Below are positions 16,185 to 24,582 of a stretch of 64,000 bases of DNA, piece by piece. The translations under genes and the position numbers were made by a program. Numbering within the stretch: the first letter of the stretch is position 1; each line of letters begins with the position of its first letter. Origin of the DNA: a virus; IMG/VR virus record IMGVR_UViG_3300020057_000029, positions 62,001 through 126,000 of that record; one strand, written 5' to 3'. The notes under the pieces were generated by a model, which had not been told where the DNA came from, made no database searches, and was given only the letters and a program-made list of their open reading frames with translations.

Positions 16185-16790
16185 TTACTCCTTATTTGTT
16201 TTCTTATCGGCTAAAATAGTATCAGTCAAAACAGTACCAGTCAGGTCAGCCCCAGACAGGTCAGCCCCAGACAGGTTTGCCCCAGTCAGGTTTGCCTCAG
16301 ACAGGTCAGTATCAGCCAGGAAAGCCCTAGTCAGGTTTGCCCCAGTCAGGTCAGCCTCAGACAGGTTTGCCCCAGACAGGTTTGCCCCAGTCAGGTTTGC
16401 CCTAATCAGGTTTGCCCCGCGAAGGTTTGCCCTAATCAGGCCAGCCTGAGACAGGTTTGCCCCAGACAGGTCAGCCTTGGCCAGGATAGCCCCGAACAGG
16501 TTTGCCCCAGTCAGGTTTGCCCCAGACAGGTCAGCCCCAGACAGGATTGCCACGAAAAGGTCAGCCTCAGACAGGTTTGCCCCAGACAGGTTTGCCCCAG
16601 CAAGGTAGGCCCAAGCCAGGTCAGCCATAATCAGGTTTGCCCCAGCCAGGAAAGCCCCAGAAAGGTTTGCCTCAGACAGGTCAGCCACAAACAGGTTTGC
16701 CCCAGACAGGTTTGCCCTTTCCCCGCCTTTTTCATTGTTCAAAAACATAGCATGTAGTTTAAGGATATTGTCTAAAATTTGCTTTTCCAT
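16185..16790 (-). CDS. pentapeptide-repeat protein 5
   Basis: A 201-residue paralogue with the common head ([19 protein letters not shown]) and about 34 pentapeptides, ending LADKKTNKE. It is the first of the five to be transcribed. The leader ATTCGCTCTTTTC differs from those of its sisters, so expression may differ. Confidence 0.85.
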   Translation of the reverse strand: MEKQILDNILKLHAMFLNNEKGGERANLSGANLFVADLSEANLSGAFLAGANLIMADLAWAYLAGANLSGANLSEADLFVAILSGADLSGANLTGANLFGAILAKADLSGANLSQAGLIRANLRGANLIRANLTGANLSGANLSEADLTGANLTRAFLADTDLSEANLTGANLSGADLSGADLTGTVLTDTILADKKTNKE

Positions 16791-16802
16791 ATTCGCTCTT
16801 TT

Positions 16803-17075
16803 CTATTTAAATTTTAGATACGTTTTTAAGTCTGTTAGGGATTTGAACTTGACCTTGAAGATGTCTGCCTGTATCTGTCCGGCAAAACTATCTGGATAGC
16901 TTCGCTGTACTACAAGCTTACCATCCGAAGAAGAGAATTCAACAAAAATTCTTTCAGATGCTTTGTTTATCGTTACCTTAAGCAAAAGGCCGCCCTCAAG
17001 ATCTTCCTGCTTCAAAATCTTGTCATCTAGCAGTGTTCCTGGTTTTCTAATTTTTTGATTGTCCAAAACGTTCAT
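16803..17075 (-). CDS. hypothetical protein
   Basis: A 90-residue protein with a beta-rich centre (GGLLLKVTINKASERIFVEF) and no known motif. Its start lies within the end of the subtilase gene (29-nt overlap), so the two are cotranslated. It could be a partner or inhibitor of the protease, but nothing but position supports this. Confidence 0.5.
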   Translation of the reverse strand: MNVLDNQKIRKPGTLLDDKILKQEDLEGGLLLKVTINKASERIFVEFSSSDGKLVVQRSYPDSFAGQIQADIFKVKFKSLTDLKTYLKFK

Positions 17076-17769
17076 TTAGTACCTTTCCTGTAGCCACAGC
17101 TGTAGCCTGACTAGTGCCTGTTAATCTGATATTACACCCTTTTACGTTTTCCCCTATCTCCCATCGAGTTACTGGTGTGCCGTAGTTAGAAGTAAACATC
17201 TTTTTGCCGTTGAGCCCAAGAGCGCCGACCACAATAATCCTTTTGTCGTAGCTCGCTGGAAAAACGTCACTCAGAGTCAAATCGACACCTGAATTCCCAG
17301 CCGCAGATACTATTGTAACACCATTGCCTAAAAGCCGTGCAATTATTTTTTGTTCTTTGTAGTTTGTTTGAGCGCCTTCGCTAGAATAATTGATCATATC
17401 TAATTTCAAGTTCAAGGCGTGCCGTAGCGCAGCATTAGAGGAATCGATTGATTCATTGTTTTTAAGATTCTTGCTATAATATTTAATGATCACCAGGCAG
17501 TAGTCGCCCTTGCCAGCAAATTTGGTTATAATGCCAGCAATATTAGTCCCATGACCATTGCTGTCTGATGGGACCGGGACTACTGTGCCAAATCTCATAG
17601 AGTATTCGTTATCACCAGAAAAGTCTTTGTGTCCGTAATTGCAGAGCTTTGCGCCCTTTGTCACACCGTGCCAACCAAAGCCAGTGTCGATGACCCCAAC
17701 TCTAACAGTCTTTCCGTAAGCTGGGAAAGCGGTTAAAAGTAGGGATAAAAGAAGAAATACGTGCTTCAT
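17047..17769 (-). CDS. exported subtilisin-like serine protease (S8 family)
   Basis: The ATG at 17769 gives a 240-residue protein that starts with a signal peptide (MKHVFLLLSLLLTAFPAYG). A GTG at 17817, overlapping the polymerase stop, is an alternative start but would bury the signal. The S8 triad is clear: Asp28 in GVIDTG, His73 in NGHGTNIAG, Ser220 in GTSQATAVA, with oxyanion Asn159 in AAGNSG. No pro-domain is evident and the protein is shorter than most subtilases (270 or more). It should act in the periplasm or outside the cell. The target is unknown; exported subtilases are rare in phages. Confidence 0.85.
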   Translation of the reverse strand: MKHVFLLLSLLLTAFPAYGKTVRVGVIDTGFGWHGVTKGAKLCNYGHKDFSGDNEYSMRFGTVVPVPSDSNGHGTNIAGIITKFAGKGDYCLVIIKYYSKNLKNNESIDSSNAALRHALNLKLDMINYSSEGAQTNYKEQKIIARLLGNGVTIVSAAGNSGVDLTLSDVFPASYDKRIIVVGALGLNGKKMFTSNYGTPVTRWEIGENVKGCNIRLTGTSQATAVATGKVLNERFGQSKN

Positions 17770-17813
17770 ATTGAAAGTATAACCAAGACGGAATGTTAAA
17801 TCAATGATAAAAA

Positions 17814-20800
17814 TCACCCTTCAACCGTAACACTCATAATTGACATGTCTTTTTTAGCTACTCGCTTTTTGAAGAAAAAAGTTGCTATTGCGCCTTTTTT
17901 GAGCTCTGGTGGATAAATAAGAATACCGCTGTCGTATTGCGGCCAAAGAACTTTCTCCGAGATGTAGCCATCGCAGTCCAAGATCAATTTAAGGGCTGAC
18001 TTTGTATTTTTAGAAAAGTCAAACTTTTTTGCATCAATTACATAGCAGGTAGCGGCTACGTAAATATCTTTGGTTACCTTGCAGGGGTCAATAAGATCCA
18101 GGCGTTCTAGCTCCGCGCCGCTTACAAGAGAGGTTTCATGTCCATTTGCGCTCATAACAACAATTTCTCTGCCATGTGAAACCAAGACTTTAGAAAATCT
18201 CGCTCCTAAAGACGTAGTGTCAATAGGCATACTTGGAAGTACGCTCTTGCGCATAGCAGCATCTTGCAGGGGATGAAGATTCATGTATTTCTCAGGCAAT
18301 GTGGCACCTGTTGGGGCCAATCCTCTGAATTTACGACCTTCAGACTCTGCCTTTGCGACCTTGTCACGATAAATTTTATTTTGGACCGCATTTTCATATG
18401 CCAATAGCTTTTCTGCCAAATTAGCAGTAGGTGGAAACAGACTGTCTAAAACGTTTACATGGATAAGCTTGTGAGTAAGCGAAGGTCCAGCAACTTCTTT
18501 GTTGACATAATCTGCAATATCCTTATAGGGCCTGCCAGAAACAATAGGGTCGATAGTAGCATCACCTAGCCCACGGATAATGCCGAGCTTAGAGCGAATT
18601 TTACCAAGACTATGATCCACCACCATTGTGTCCGTTGACAGATTGATATCAGGCGGCATCATCAGGTCTTTTACGTAAGACCAAAACTCACCAGTAATTT
18701 CTTTTTCATCAGCATTCGTTAGAACTGCTGCCCACCACTCTAGTGGGTAGTAATGCTTCAAGAACACTCCGGCGTAGGAAATCATAGCATAGGCAACTGA
18801 GTGGGACTTGTTAAAAGAGTAGCGAGAGCTCGTCTCCATCATATCCCAAATCTTATCAGCCTTCTCTTGGCCAATCTTAGGTACAGCAGTGCTCATAAAC
18901 ACGGGTTTCATGTTCAAAGCTTCCACTTTTAATTTCTTAGAGAACAGACGGCGTAATTTCTCAGCATCTGACGGGGTCATACCGCCAAGCTCTTTCGAGA
19001 TCTTAAGAGACTGCTCTTGGAACACGATGATGCCGTAGCTTTCTGGAATTAGGGCGGCTAGCTCTGGCAGGTCAGGGGTAGATCTGCCTTGACGACGCCA
19101 GTAGTATTCTTCGGCCATTGAGCGACCAGTTTTAGGGTCGATGTAATCCAATGGACCTGGGCGTACCAGGGCCAGAATGGTAGAAATGTCTTCAACTGAC
19201 TCAGGCTTGATCTCTTTGACGAAAGGAATCATTGCCTTGGTGCTGATCTGGAAGATAGTCTCAGTAGAACCAGTCCAGATGGATCGGTGAGCTTCCAGGT
19301 CTTCTGGCAAATCCCAAACGTAAGTTTCAGTGCCCTTGTGAGTAAAATATCCAGTCTTAGGCTTCTTGCCGTGTTTTTTGTTGATCAGATTTAGGCAAAC
19401 TTCAATATCTTTTAAGTTCTTAACTACGAGAAAGTCGTACTTGATAAGACCAGCTTGTTCACAGGCCTTTGCTTCATACTGCGTAATATTACCCTCTTTG
19501 GTAGGGACTATATCTCGAATCGGAATGTCAGATAGAACGAATGCAGAGGCGTGCTTAGAAAACGCCCTGGTAATACCCATCGCCCTGGATACGATAGCCC
19601 ACTCTTCAGGGCGCTCAGTAACGTACTTTTTAAGTTCATCGGAAATCTCAATAAGACCAGGGACGTGAGCGCCATCGTTCTCATAACCAAATACGAATTG
19701 GGAGTCTGTAACGCCCTGTGGAGGATCTGGAAGGCCGTCAGTAAGGCTTTCGATTGCTGGCTCTACCTTGCCTTTAAAGTACCTGTTTGTGTCCTTAATG
19801 GTCGATTTTAGGCGCAGAGTGTGGCGCGTAGAGATCTGAGCGGCTCGATTGCCGTATTTACCATAAAGATAGCCTGATTTAGCATCTTTTCCTACCAACA
19901 GTTCTCTATCCGCAAAATCAGAATCCACGTCAGGATAATCCCCATTGGCCAAACGATCATTGGACAGAAACCTAGGGAAAGAAAGTCCGTATTTTATCGG
20001 ATTTACCTGTGTAATTCCCAATAGATAGCAGAAAAGCGAACCTCCTGCAGAATTATGAACAGCGTAGTTGGAGGTTGTATAGCTATGGTCATCTTCTACT
20101 GTTATGTCAAAAACTCTATTTTCAGAAGTCTCTGAAACAGAAGTGATCTTGGCCATATACCCATCTTCATTTTCGAGCAATGTTTTGGATTTTGGGGTTT
20201 TTAATCCTTCAAATGTTATCTTATAAGACTCTCGGCAAATTTTGCCGCAGTTCACGTATCTGTAAGATTTTCTAGTATTCACAGAGCTTGGTATCTTTAA
20301 ATATAGAAGCGCTAGTTTTAACTCTCCAATCATCGTATCACTAGTAGAACGCATATGTTCTCTAGCAATGCCTCTTTTGAAATTTCTTGACATGTGACTG
20401 TCAGCGTCGAAAAGTCCGATCAAAAGGTTTTTCAATAAGCTGTCATTTAAATCTAGAAATTGACCCAAATACTTTGCATGTGATTTATATTTGTACTCAG
20501 GAAACAGATGTTTGAACAGGCCCGACAGTGTTTCTCCATACACAAGGGCTTGAACCAGTTTTTTAGTTTTGTGTTTTACAAAAGAAACGCTTAATCCGAG
20601 ACTTTTTGCCCATTCAGACAGCTCGTTAATTCCGTCTAGATCGTCGGAGTGATAAGCAATACCCCAACAAGCATGGTTTTTTTCCTGCTTGATCCAGCCA
20701 TTGCCTATCCATCTTCCTATGATTTTTGCGGTGATTTCGTCAAATTCAAACCATCTTTTGCATTCAAATATGTTTAAACTGTCCTTTGACATACTGTAAA

Positions 20801-22574
20801 AGAAACTGTTTTCTTCTAATTTTACTATTTTGCTTTTGCAAAATTTGGACAAATCAATCCTGTCCAGCGTTTTGATAACTCTTTTGGGCCAGGGAACAAA
20901 AAGCATGTCATTTTTTTTAAAATTATCAGCAATGCCCCAAGCTCTTGAGTCGATATCCGCTGATTCAAGTCTTCTGATTTTACTCTTATGTGAAGAGCTA
21001 TTTTTATAGAGCTCAGTCTCATGTCTTTTTATTCCTAAAAGTTTGTGATCTTTTGTTAATTTTATAGTTCCCCAACTGAACTCTGATTTGATTTCTAGAA
21101 GTTTTTCCTGTACGTCATAAGCCATTGTGTTTGTCACATGCTTTAAATTTCCAGAATGTCCAATTACCATGTCATTGACTGTAATATCTTCAAGATTTTT
21201 AAGACCCTTGTTCGTAAAAACTTTAGTATCACCGGCAAGGCATCCACGGGCGGGTCCAGTAAGCTGACCGTTGTCAGAGTAGTGCGTCATAATGTCGCAA
21301 ATAGGCAAGAAATAACCAGTCAAATCTTTGTTTGGGTTCTTTACAATAACCTGTATTTCTTCTTTTAAGCGATCAACCCAAACTGGATCATCCCATTTCA
21401 TTCGACCATTCTCTCGGATGATCTCCATAGCCCTTTTGATCTGATTTGGAGTGGAATCCACCAAGCGCCAATCGTACTTAAGAGTTAGGCCATTGAATTG
21501 TTCTGCCCAGCGACCATTCATGGCCAAAAGACCGTCCACGGATGCTGGGTTAAAACCCATTACGTTTGTGAGATAATTGCTAACCTCTTGAGCTGTTTTC
21601 ATATAGAAGCTAGAGTGAATATTATCATTGCCTTCTAAGCGCATGGTTTGTACGATTTTGTCGCCAGCGCTAGCATAATATGCATAGTCGGACACCATCA
21701 AATTGGCACCGTGCTTCCAAGAAAGGGCTTTTAAGAATTTATTCACCGTCAAGATAGCATCGCCGCCTGGAAGAGGCAGAAATCCCTTGTGAATCTTTAC
21801 GGAAGAGATCTTCTTGTTGACCTCGTTAAGCATTTTGTTGGAATAGCTGTTGATCAAAACAAAATGTCCAGATCTTTCTAGATCCTTAGCTTTCATCATC
21901 CTGGCCTTATTGGTCGTAACCATATCAGCCGCAAGCATAGACGTAGATGTTCCGTCATCAAACTTAACTTCAACTACGTTCTGCCACTTCTTTGACATTG
22001 GCTCTACAACAAGGGCACTCCAGACGCGATTGCCAAATATTTCCTTAATCTTTAAAAATACCTGCTCACCCTGAGCAGGCTTTCCCGCTAGAAGAACCTT
22101 CCCAACGATGCAATGCGGGCCACCAAGGACGACAGAAGTATTGAATTGAGCCATGTGCGCAAGATCCGCCCAGGCCCAGAGTTGTTGTTTTTCTTCGCGG
22201 ATTTGCGTGGTCGGGAAATGTTCTTTTGATACATGTTTAGATAACTCCTGATATGCAGTTTGGTCATGGCAATATAGCGAGATTGTGAAATACTTACACC
22301 GATCAGCATCTGAGCCGGTTACGATAGGACATTTAGAATCTTTGAAATAGACTTCGATACCAGGAATAAACTGGATATTGCGTTTTTGAGATTCCGTTGC
22401 TGATTTTGACTTGTCAGGCTTACAAAAACCCATTGCTTTCAGGGAAGATGACAAGTGACCATGGTCAGTATAGGCAAAGTAATCTCTGCCAAGTTCTTTG
22501 GCCTTATCGACAAGTGCTTTTACTGTAGATCCGGTAAGGGGGGATTCTGCATGGCAATGTGGGGAGGCTCGCAT
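17814..22574 (-). CDS. dnaE: DNA polymerase III alpha subunit (DnaE type) with in-frame intein
   Basis: A 1586-residue precursor. Residues 1-440 include a PHP domain start (PHCHAESPLTG, YTDHGHLSSS). An intein occupies residues 445-841. The flanking exteins join as GPARG-SAGGSLFCYLLGIT, the conserved DnaE motif. The polymerase aspartates follow in PDVDSDFADR (about 882-886). After splicing the protein would be 1189 residues, close to cellular DnaE. It is the replicative polymerase of the phage, working with the DnaQ-like exonuclease, DnaB-like helicase and SSB genes of this arm. No sliding clamp or loader is seen in the window. Its ATG overlaps the stop of a 34-residue ORF. Confidence 0.92.
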   Translation of the reverse strand: MRASPHCHAESPLTGSTVKALVDKAKELGRDYFAYTDHGHLSSSLKAMGFCKPDKSKSATESQKRNIQFIPGIEVYFKDSKCPIVTGSDADRCKYFTISLYCHDQTAYQELSKHVSKEHFPTTQIREEKQQLWAWADLAHMAQFNTSVVLGGPHCIVGKVLLAGKPAQGEQVFLKIKEIFGNRVWSALVVEPMSKKWQNVVEVKFDDGTSTSMLAADMVTTNKARMMKAKDLERSGHFVLINSYSNKMLNEVNKKISSVKIHKGFLPLPGGDAILTVNKFLKALSWKHGANLMVSDYAYYASAGDKIVQTMRLEGNDNIHSSFYMKTAQEVSNYLTNVMGFNPASVDGLLAMNGRWAEQFNGLTLKYDWRLVDSTPNQIKRAMEIIRENGRMKWDDPVWVDRLKEEIQVIVKNPNKDLTGYFLPICDIMTHYSDNGQLTGPARGCLAGDTKVFTNKGLKNLEDITVNDMVIGHSGNLKHVTNTMAYDVQEKLLEIKSEFSWGTIKLTKDHKLLGIKRHETELYKNSSSHKSKIRRLESADIDSRAWGIADNFKKNDMLFVPWPKRVIKTLDRIDLSKFCKSKIVKLEENSFFYSMSKDSLNIFECKRWFEFDEITAKIIGRWIGNGWIKQEKNHACWGIAYHSDDLDGINELSEWAKSLGLSVSFVKHKTKKLVQALVYGETLSGLFKHLFPEYKYKSHAKYLGQFLDLNDSLLKNLLIGLFDADSHMSRNFKRGIAREHMRSTSDTMIGELKLALLYLKIPSSVNTRKSYRYVNCGKICRESYKITFEGLKTPKSKTLLENEDGYMAKITSVSETSENRVFDITVEDDHSYTTSNYAVHNSAGGSLFCYLLGITQVNPIKYGLSFPRFLSNDRLANGDYPDVDSDFADRELLVGKDAKSGYLYGKYGNRAAQISTRHTLRLKSTIKDTNRYFKGKVEPAIESLTDGLPDPPQGVTDSQFVFGYENDGAHVPGLIEISDELKKYVTERPEEWAIVSRAMGITRAFSKHASAFVLSDIPIRDIVPTKEGNITQYEAKACEQAGLIKYDFLVVKNLKDIEVCLNLINKKHGKKPKTGYFTHKGTETYVWDLPEDLEAHRSIWTGSTETIFQISTKAMIPFVKEIKPESVEDISTILALVRPGPLDYIDPKTGRSMAEEYYWRRQGRSTPDLPELAALIPESYGIIVFQEQSLKISKELGGMTPSDAEKLRRLFSKKLKVEALNMKPVFMSTAVPKIGQEKADKIWDMMETSSRYSFNKSHSVAYAMISYAGVFLKHYYPLEWWAAVLTNADEKEITGEFWSYVKDLMMPPDINLSTDTMVVDHSLGKIRSKLGIIRGLGDATIDPIVSGRPYKDIADYVNKEVAGPSLTHKLIHVNVLDSLFPPTANLAEKLLAYENAVQNKIYRDKVAKAESEGRKFRGLAPTGATLPEKYMNLHPLQDAAMRKSVLPSMPIDTTSLGARFSKVLVSHGREIVVMSANGHETSLVSGAELERLDLIDPCKVTKDIYVAATCYVIDAKKFDFSKNTKSALKLILDCDGYISEKVLWPQYDSGILIYPPELKKGAIATFFFKKRVAKKDMSIMSVTVEG
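20052..21242 (-). mobile_element. DnaE intein with LAGLIDADG endonuclease domain
   Basis: A 397-residue intein. It starts with Cys1 (CLAGDTKVFT), has block B GTIKLTKDHKLL with the T-x-x-H motif, and ends with VHN followed by extein Ser, so all splicing residues are present. The middle holds two dodecapeptide-like motifs, KIIGRWIGNGW and LLIGLFDADSH, the latter with the catalytic Asp of the DOD/LAGLIDADG family. It is inserted in the highly conserved polymerase motif before Ser of SAGGSL. Confidence 0.93.
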
Positions 22575-22678
22575 TAAAAATACCTCTCAACATACTCAAC
22601 AAGATTGTGAACCAGTTCTTTAGTGATATCTGTTTTTAAGAACCCCAAGGTTCTATTACGTCTAGGACGGCTTTTCAT
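22574..22678 (-). CDS. 34-residue hypothetical peptide
   Basis: A short basic ORF (MKSRPRRNRTLGFLKTDITK...) that starts on the stop of the Cys protein (ATGA) and ends on the ATG of the polymerase gene (TAATG). It probably couples translation of the polymerase to the small-gene cassette upstream. No function was recognised. Confidence 0.45.
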   Translation of the reverse strand: MKSRPRRNRTLGFLKTDITKELVHNLVEYVERYF

Positions 22679-22932
22679 TTCTTCAATTCTCCAGCGTAGT
22701 CTATGAAGGCTTTTATCACAGCTTCACGCGCTTTTCCTTCATATTCTGGCTCAGAATAGTGCCAACCAAAGGTTAGAACACTGCTTCTGTCGCCACTTAA
22801 ATCTAAAATCAATTCGTGACACCCATAGCTGTGGCTGTAGAAGTAATGGTTATCAGGACATTTCTCACTACCATCCTCGCTTAAGTCGCCAGATTTAATC
22901 AGCTCTTTCTTGCAGAAAGGACATGTGTTCAT
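22675..22932 (-). CDS. small zinc-ribbon-like protein
   Basis: An 85-residue protein from the ATG at 22932, which follows an AGGA site and overlaps the stop of the small membrane protein (ATGA). A longer frame reaches 23130 but would run across two overlapping genes, so the short start is preferred. CPFC near the N-terminus, a further Cys at EKCPDNH and a His/Cys pair (SHSYGCH) suggest metal binding. The function is unknown. Confidence 0.55.
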   Translation of the reverse strand: MNTCPFCKKELIKSGDLSEDGSEKCPDNHYFYSHSYGCHELILDLSGDRSSVLTFGWHYSEPEYEGKAREAVIKAFIDYAGELKK

Positions 22933-23063
22933 AACATCCTGCTGGAAATGAACAGTAAAGCGCAGATTGCCGATACCGCTATACAGTGGTGACCTGTATA
23001 GTGCTGTACCCCAGCATATACTCCAGCCAACAATAGAATGTCCACGAGCATCGCGGTGTTCAT
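22929..23063 (-). CDS. tiny membrane protein with two hydrophobic segments
   Basis: A 44-residue ORF beginning MNTAMLVDILLLAGVYAGVQ and ending with AVSAICALLFISS before a short basic tail. Both ends overlap neighbours by ATGA. The size and two hydrophobic stretches fit a pinholin-like or regulatory membrane peptide. It follows a lipoprotein gene, which is what prompts the lysis-cassette hypothesis. Confidence 0.5.
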   Translation of the reverse strand: MNTAMLVDILLLAGVYAGVQHYTGHHCIAVSAICALLFISSRML

Positions 23064-23257
23064 TTTTTATCCATACAGTCTTTGCGGGCATATCTTTGAC
23101 ACACATCTTGCCCAGTATCGCTGTCCTCATAGCATACCATGATAGCTTGACGCCTACAACGCTCTTCCTTGTTTATCTCTGGGGTCAAAGGAACTGGCTT
23201 GACAATCTCAACAGGTGAGCATGATGTAAAAAGCAGGATTGTGAGCAAGTATTTCAT
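23060..23257 (-). CDS. small lipoprotein (possible o-spanin)
   Basis: A 65-residue protein with a signal peptide and lipobox: MKYLLTILLFTSC, lipidated on Cys13, then a Pro-containing SPVEIVKPVPLTPEIN stretch and a charged Cys-rich tail. Size, lipobox and prolines resemble Rz1-type outer-membrane spanin subunits, though a partner with a periplasmic coiled coil was not found next to it. It could also be an entry-exclusion lipoprotein. Confidence 0.6.
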   Translation of the reverse strand: MKYLLTILLFTSCSPVEIVKPVPLTPEINKEERCRRQAIMVCYEDSDTGQDVCQRYARKDCMDKK

Positions 23258-23439
23258 TTTATTTTCCAGATTTCATAATGCTTTTTCCAACGCATTTTCA
23301 TAATATTAGAAAATTTTCGTTTAGAAGACCTACCTTTATACTTATGGATAGCATGAGCCACAGTGTCATTAAACGTAACAACCTTCATCGTAACACCTAA
23401 ATCTTCTACAGTCAATAGACTGCCGCTTTCCAAGCTCAT
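23254..23439 (-). CDS. hypothetical basic protein
   Basis: A 61-residue protein with a basic C-terminal half (YKGRSSKRKFSNIMKMRWKKH), which may bind nucleic acid or a membrane surface. It is coupled by ATGA on both sides, between the exonuclease gene and the lipoprotein gene. Confidence 0.5.
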   Translation of the reverse strand: MSLESGSLLTVEDLGVTMKVVTFNDTVAHAIHKYKGRSSKRKFSNIMKMRWKKHYEIWKIK

Positions 23440-24068
23440 TCAGCCTCTAAAAGAGCAATAATATCTTGCCCACTAGAGTTTTGTTTCTTAGATTTCATTA
23501 GGTCAAGCACGGCCTTATATACGTCCAAACACATTAGGGTATCTTCTTTAGCATTGTGAGCTTCGCGCTTAGGCAGTCCAAGATAGTCCACGATAGGGCC
23601 AAGGGAAGCTGCCGTTGAAGGCCACCATCCTGAAGAGATGAAGAGCTCTGCCCAGTGCATTGTGTCTTTGCCTTTATGATGTACCAGGGCGGACCACTCG
23701 TCTTTTGGTATCAAATATTCCCAAATAAAATTAAGGTCAAATTGATAGTTTTGACCCAAAACCTTGAGATTGGACCAGCGACCGTTCTTCTTGAGGTATT
23801 TTTTGAGCAAATGTAAGATCAACACCTTAGCCTCTGCATACGTAACAAGGTCTGGACGTGCAAGATGGTCCTGTAAGTTAATACCATTCACCCTCAGGGC
23901 ACCCGCTTCAGCAACAGGGATGCGCCCGTCATTTGGCTTGAGAGCCAAGTTAAGCTCATCTACGATCTTCATGTCCTCATCTACAACGCACATATAGAAT
24001 GTGAGCATGTCGGCCTTCTTTTCGTCTAAGCCGCCTGTTTCTGAGTCTAGTGGTATCAAATAATTCAT
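23436..24068 (-). CDS. DnaQ-like 3-prime to 5-prime exonuclease (DEDDh)
   Basis: A 210-residue protein with the exonuclease motifs in order: Asp8-x-Glu10 in LDSETGG, Asp111 in GQNYQFDLNF, and His171/Asp176 in AHNAKEDT, the DEDDh arrangement of the epsilon subunit. It would supply proofreading for the DnaE polymerase, which as an alpha subunit usually lacks it. An SD (AGAGG) precedes the ATG. Confidence 0.85.
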   Translation of the reverse strand: MNYLIPLDSETGGLDEKKADMLTFYMCVVDEDMKIVDELNLALKPNDGRIPVAEAGALRVNGINLQDHLARPDLVTYAEAKVLILHLLKKYLKKNGRWSNLKVLGQNYQFDLNFIWEYLIPKDEWSALVHHKGKDTMHWAELFISSGWWPSTAASLGPIVDYLGLPKREAHNAKEDTLMCLDVYKAVLDLMKSKKQNSSGQDIIALLEAE

Positions 24069-24099
24069 TTTATCCTCTTTTCCGTCACCCGATATAAAA

Positions 24100-24582
24100 C
24101 TATCCCTTGGGATTTGCTGGCGTTTTCAACCAGGTCTTACACCCAAGACATGTTACTTCAAAATCGTGTTCAGTTACAGGAGCATTGTAGTCACTGTTTC
24201 CACAGGGAGACGGTGCGTCAAGCCCTGGTAATACCAGGTGAACCAAAGGTCGTTGGTTTAAAATGTCCCTTAGTTGTTGATTTTCGCCCTTTGATTCCTC
24301 AAGAATTTTTGTAAAAGCAGGGTCTTTAAACAATAAGGAAATATCATCAGGCACCAAAGAAGAGGGCTCATTGGTGTCGGTTCTGCACTTGAAAACAGCT
24401 TGCTTAAGCTTGTCTTGGATTTCACTTACATCTACAATGGTCTTATCATTGGTATAGCCAGCTTTCATAAGCTGGTTTAGAATATAATTGCCAGTATTTG
24501 GACGCACCTTAAGATCTGGATAGAAAACTTCTATAGCATTGTTTATAATACTCTCAGCGTCTTTTTTGTGTTTTTGACTCAT
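24100..24582 (-). CDS. hypothetical protein with C-terminal Cys motif
   Basis: A 160-residue protein, helical in the first 115 residues, with a C-terminal small ribbon (CGNSDYN..CLGCKTWL) that may bind zinc. No function was recognised. It overlaps the RNase H stop (ATGA), so it is made with the replication proteins. Confidence 0.5.
   Translation of the reverse strand: MSQKHKKDAESIINNAIEVFYPDLKVRPNTGNYILNQLMKAGYTNDKTIVDVSEIQDKLKQAVFKCRTDTNEPSSLVPDDISLLFKDPAFTKILEESKGENQQLRDILNQRPLVHLVLPGLDAPSPCGNSDYNAPVTEHDFEVTCLGCKTWLKTPANPKG

Noticed and set aside
13356-16449. Long plus-strand ORFs across the pentapeptide genes (Phe-Ala-Pro-Val-Arg repeats and similar)
   Set aside because: They are mirror frames of the 15-nt repeats; they lack ribosome sites, span gene boundaries and have unnatural composition.
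13448-16790. The repeat block as a CRISPR array
   Set aside because: The units are 15 nt without unique spacers and all lie in coding frames of pentapeptide proteins.
22933-23130. Longer start of the Cys protein at 23130
   Set aside because: It would overlap both the lipoprotein and the 44-residue membrane protein; the ATG at 22932 overlaps the preceding stop by ATGA and has AGGA upstream.
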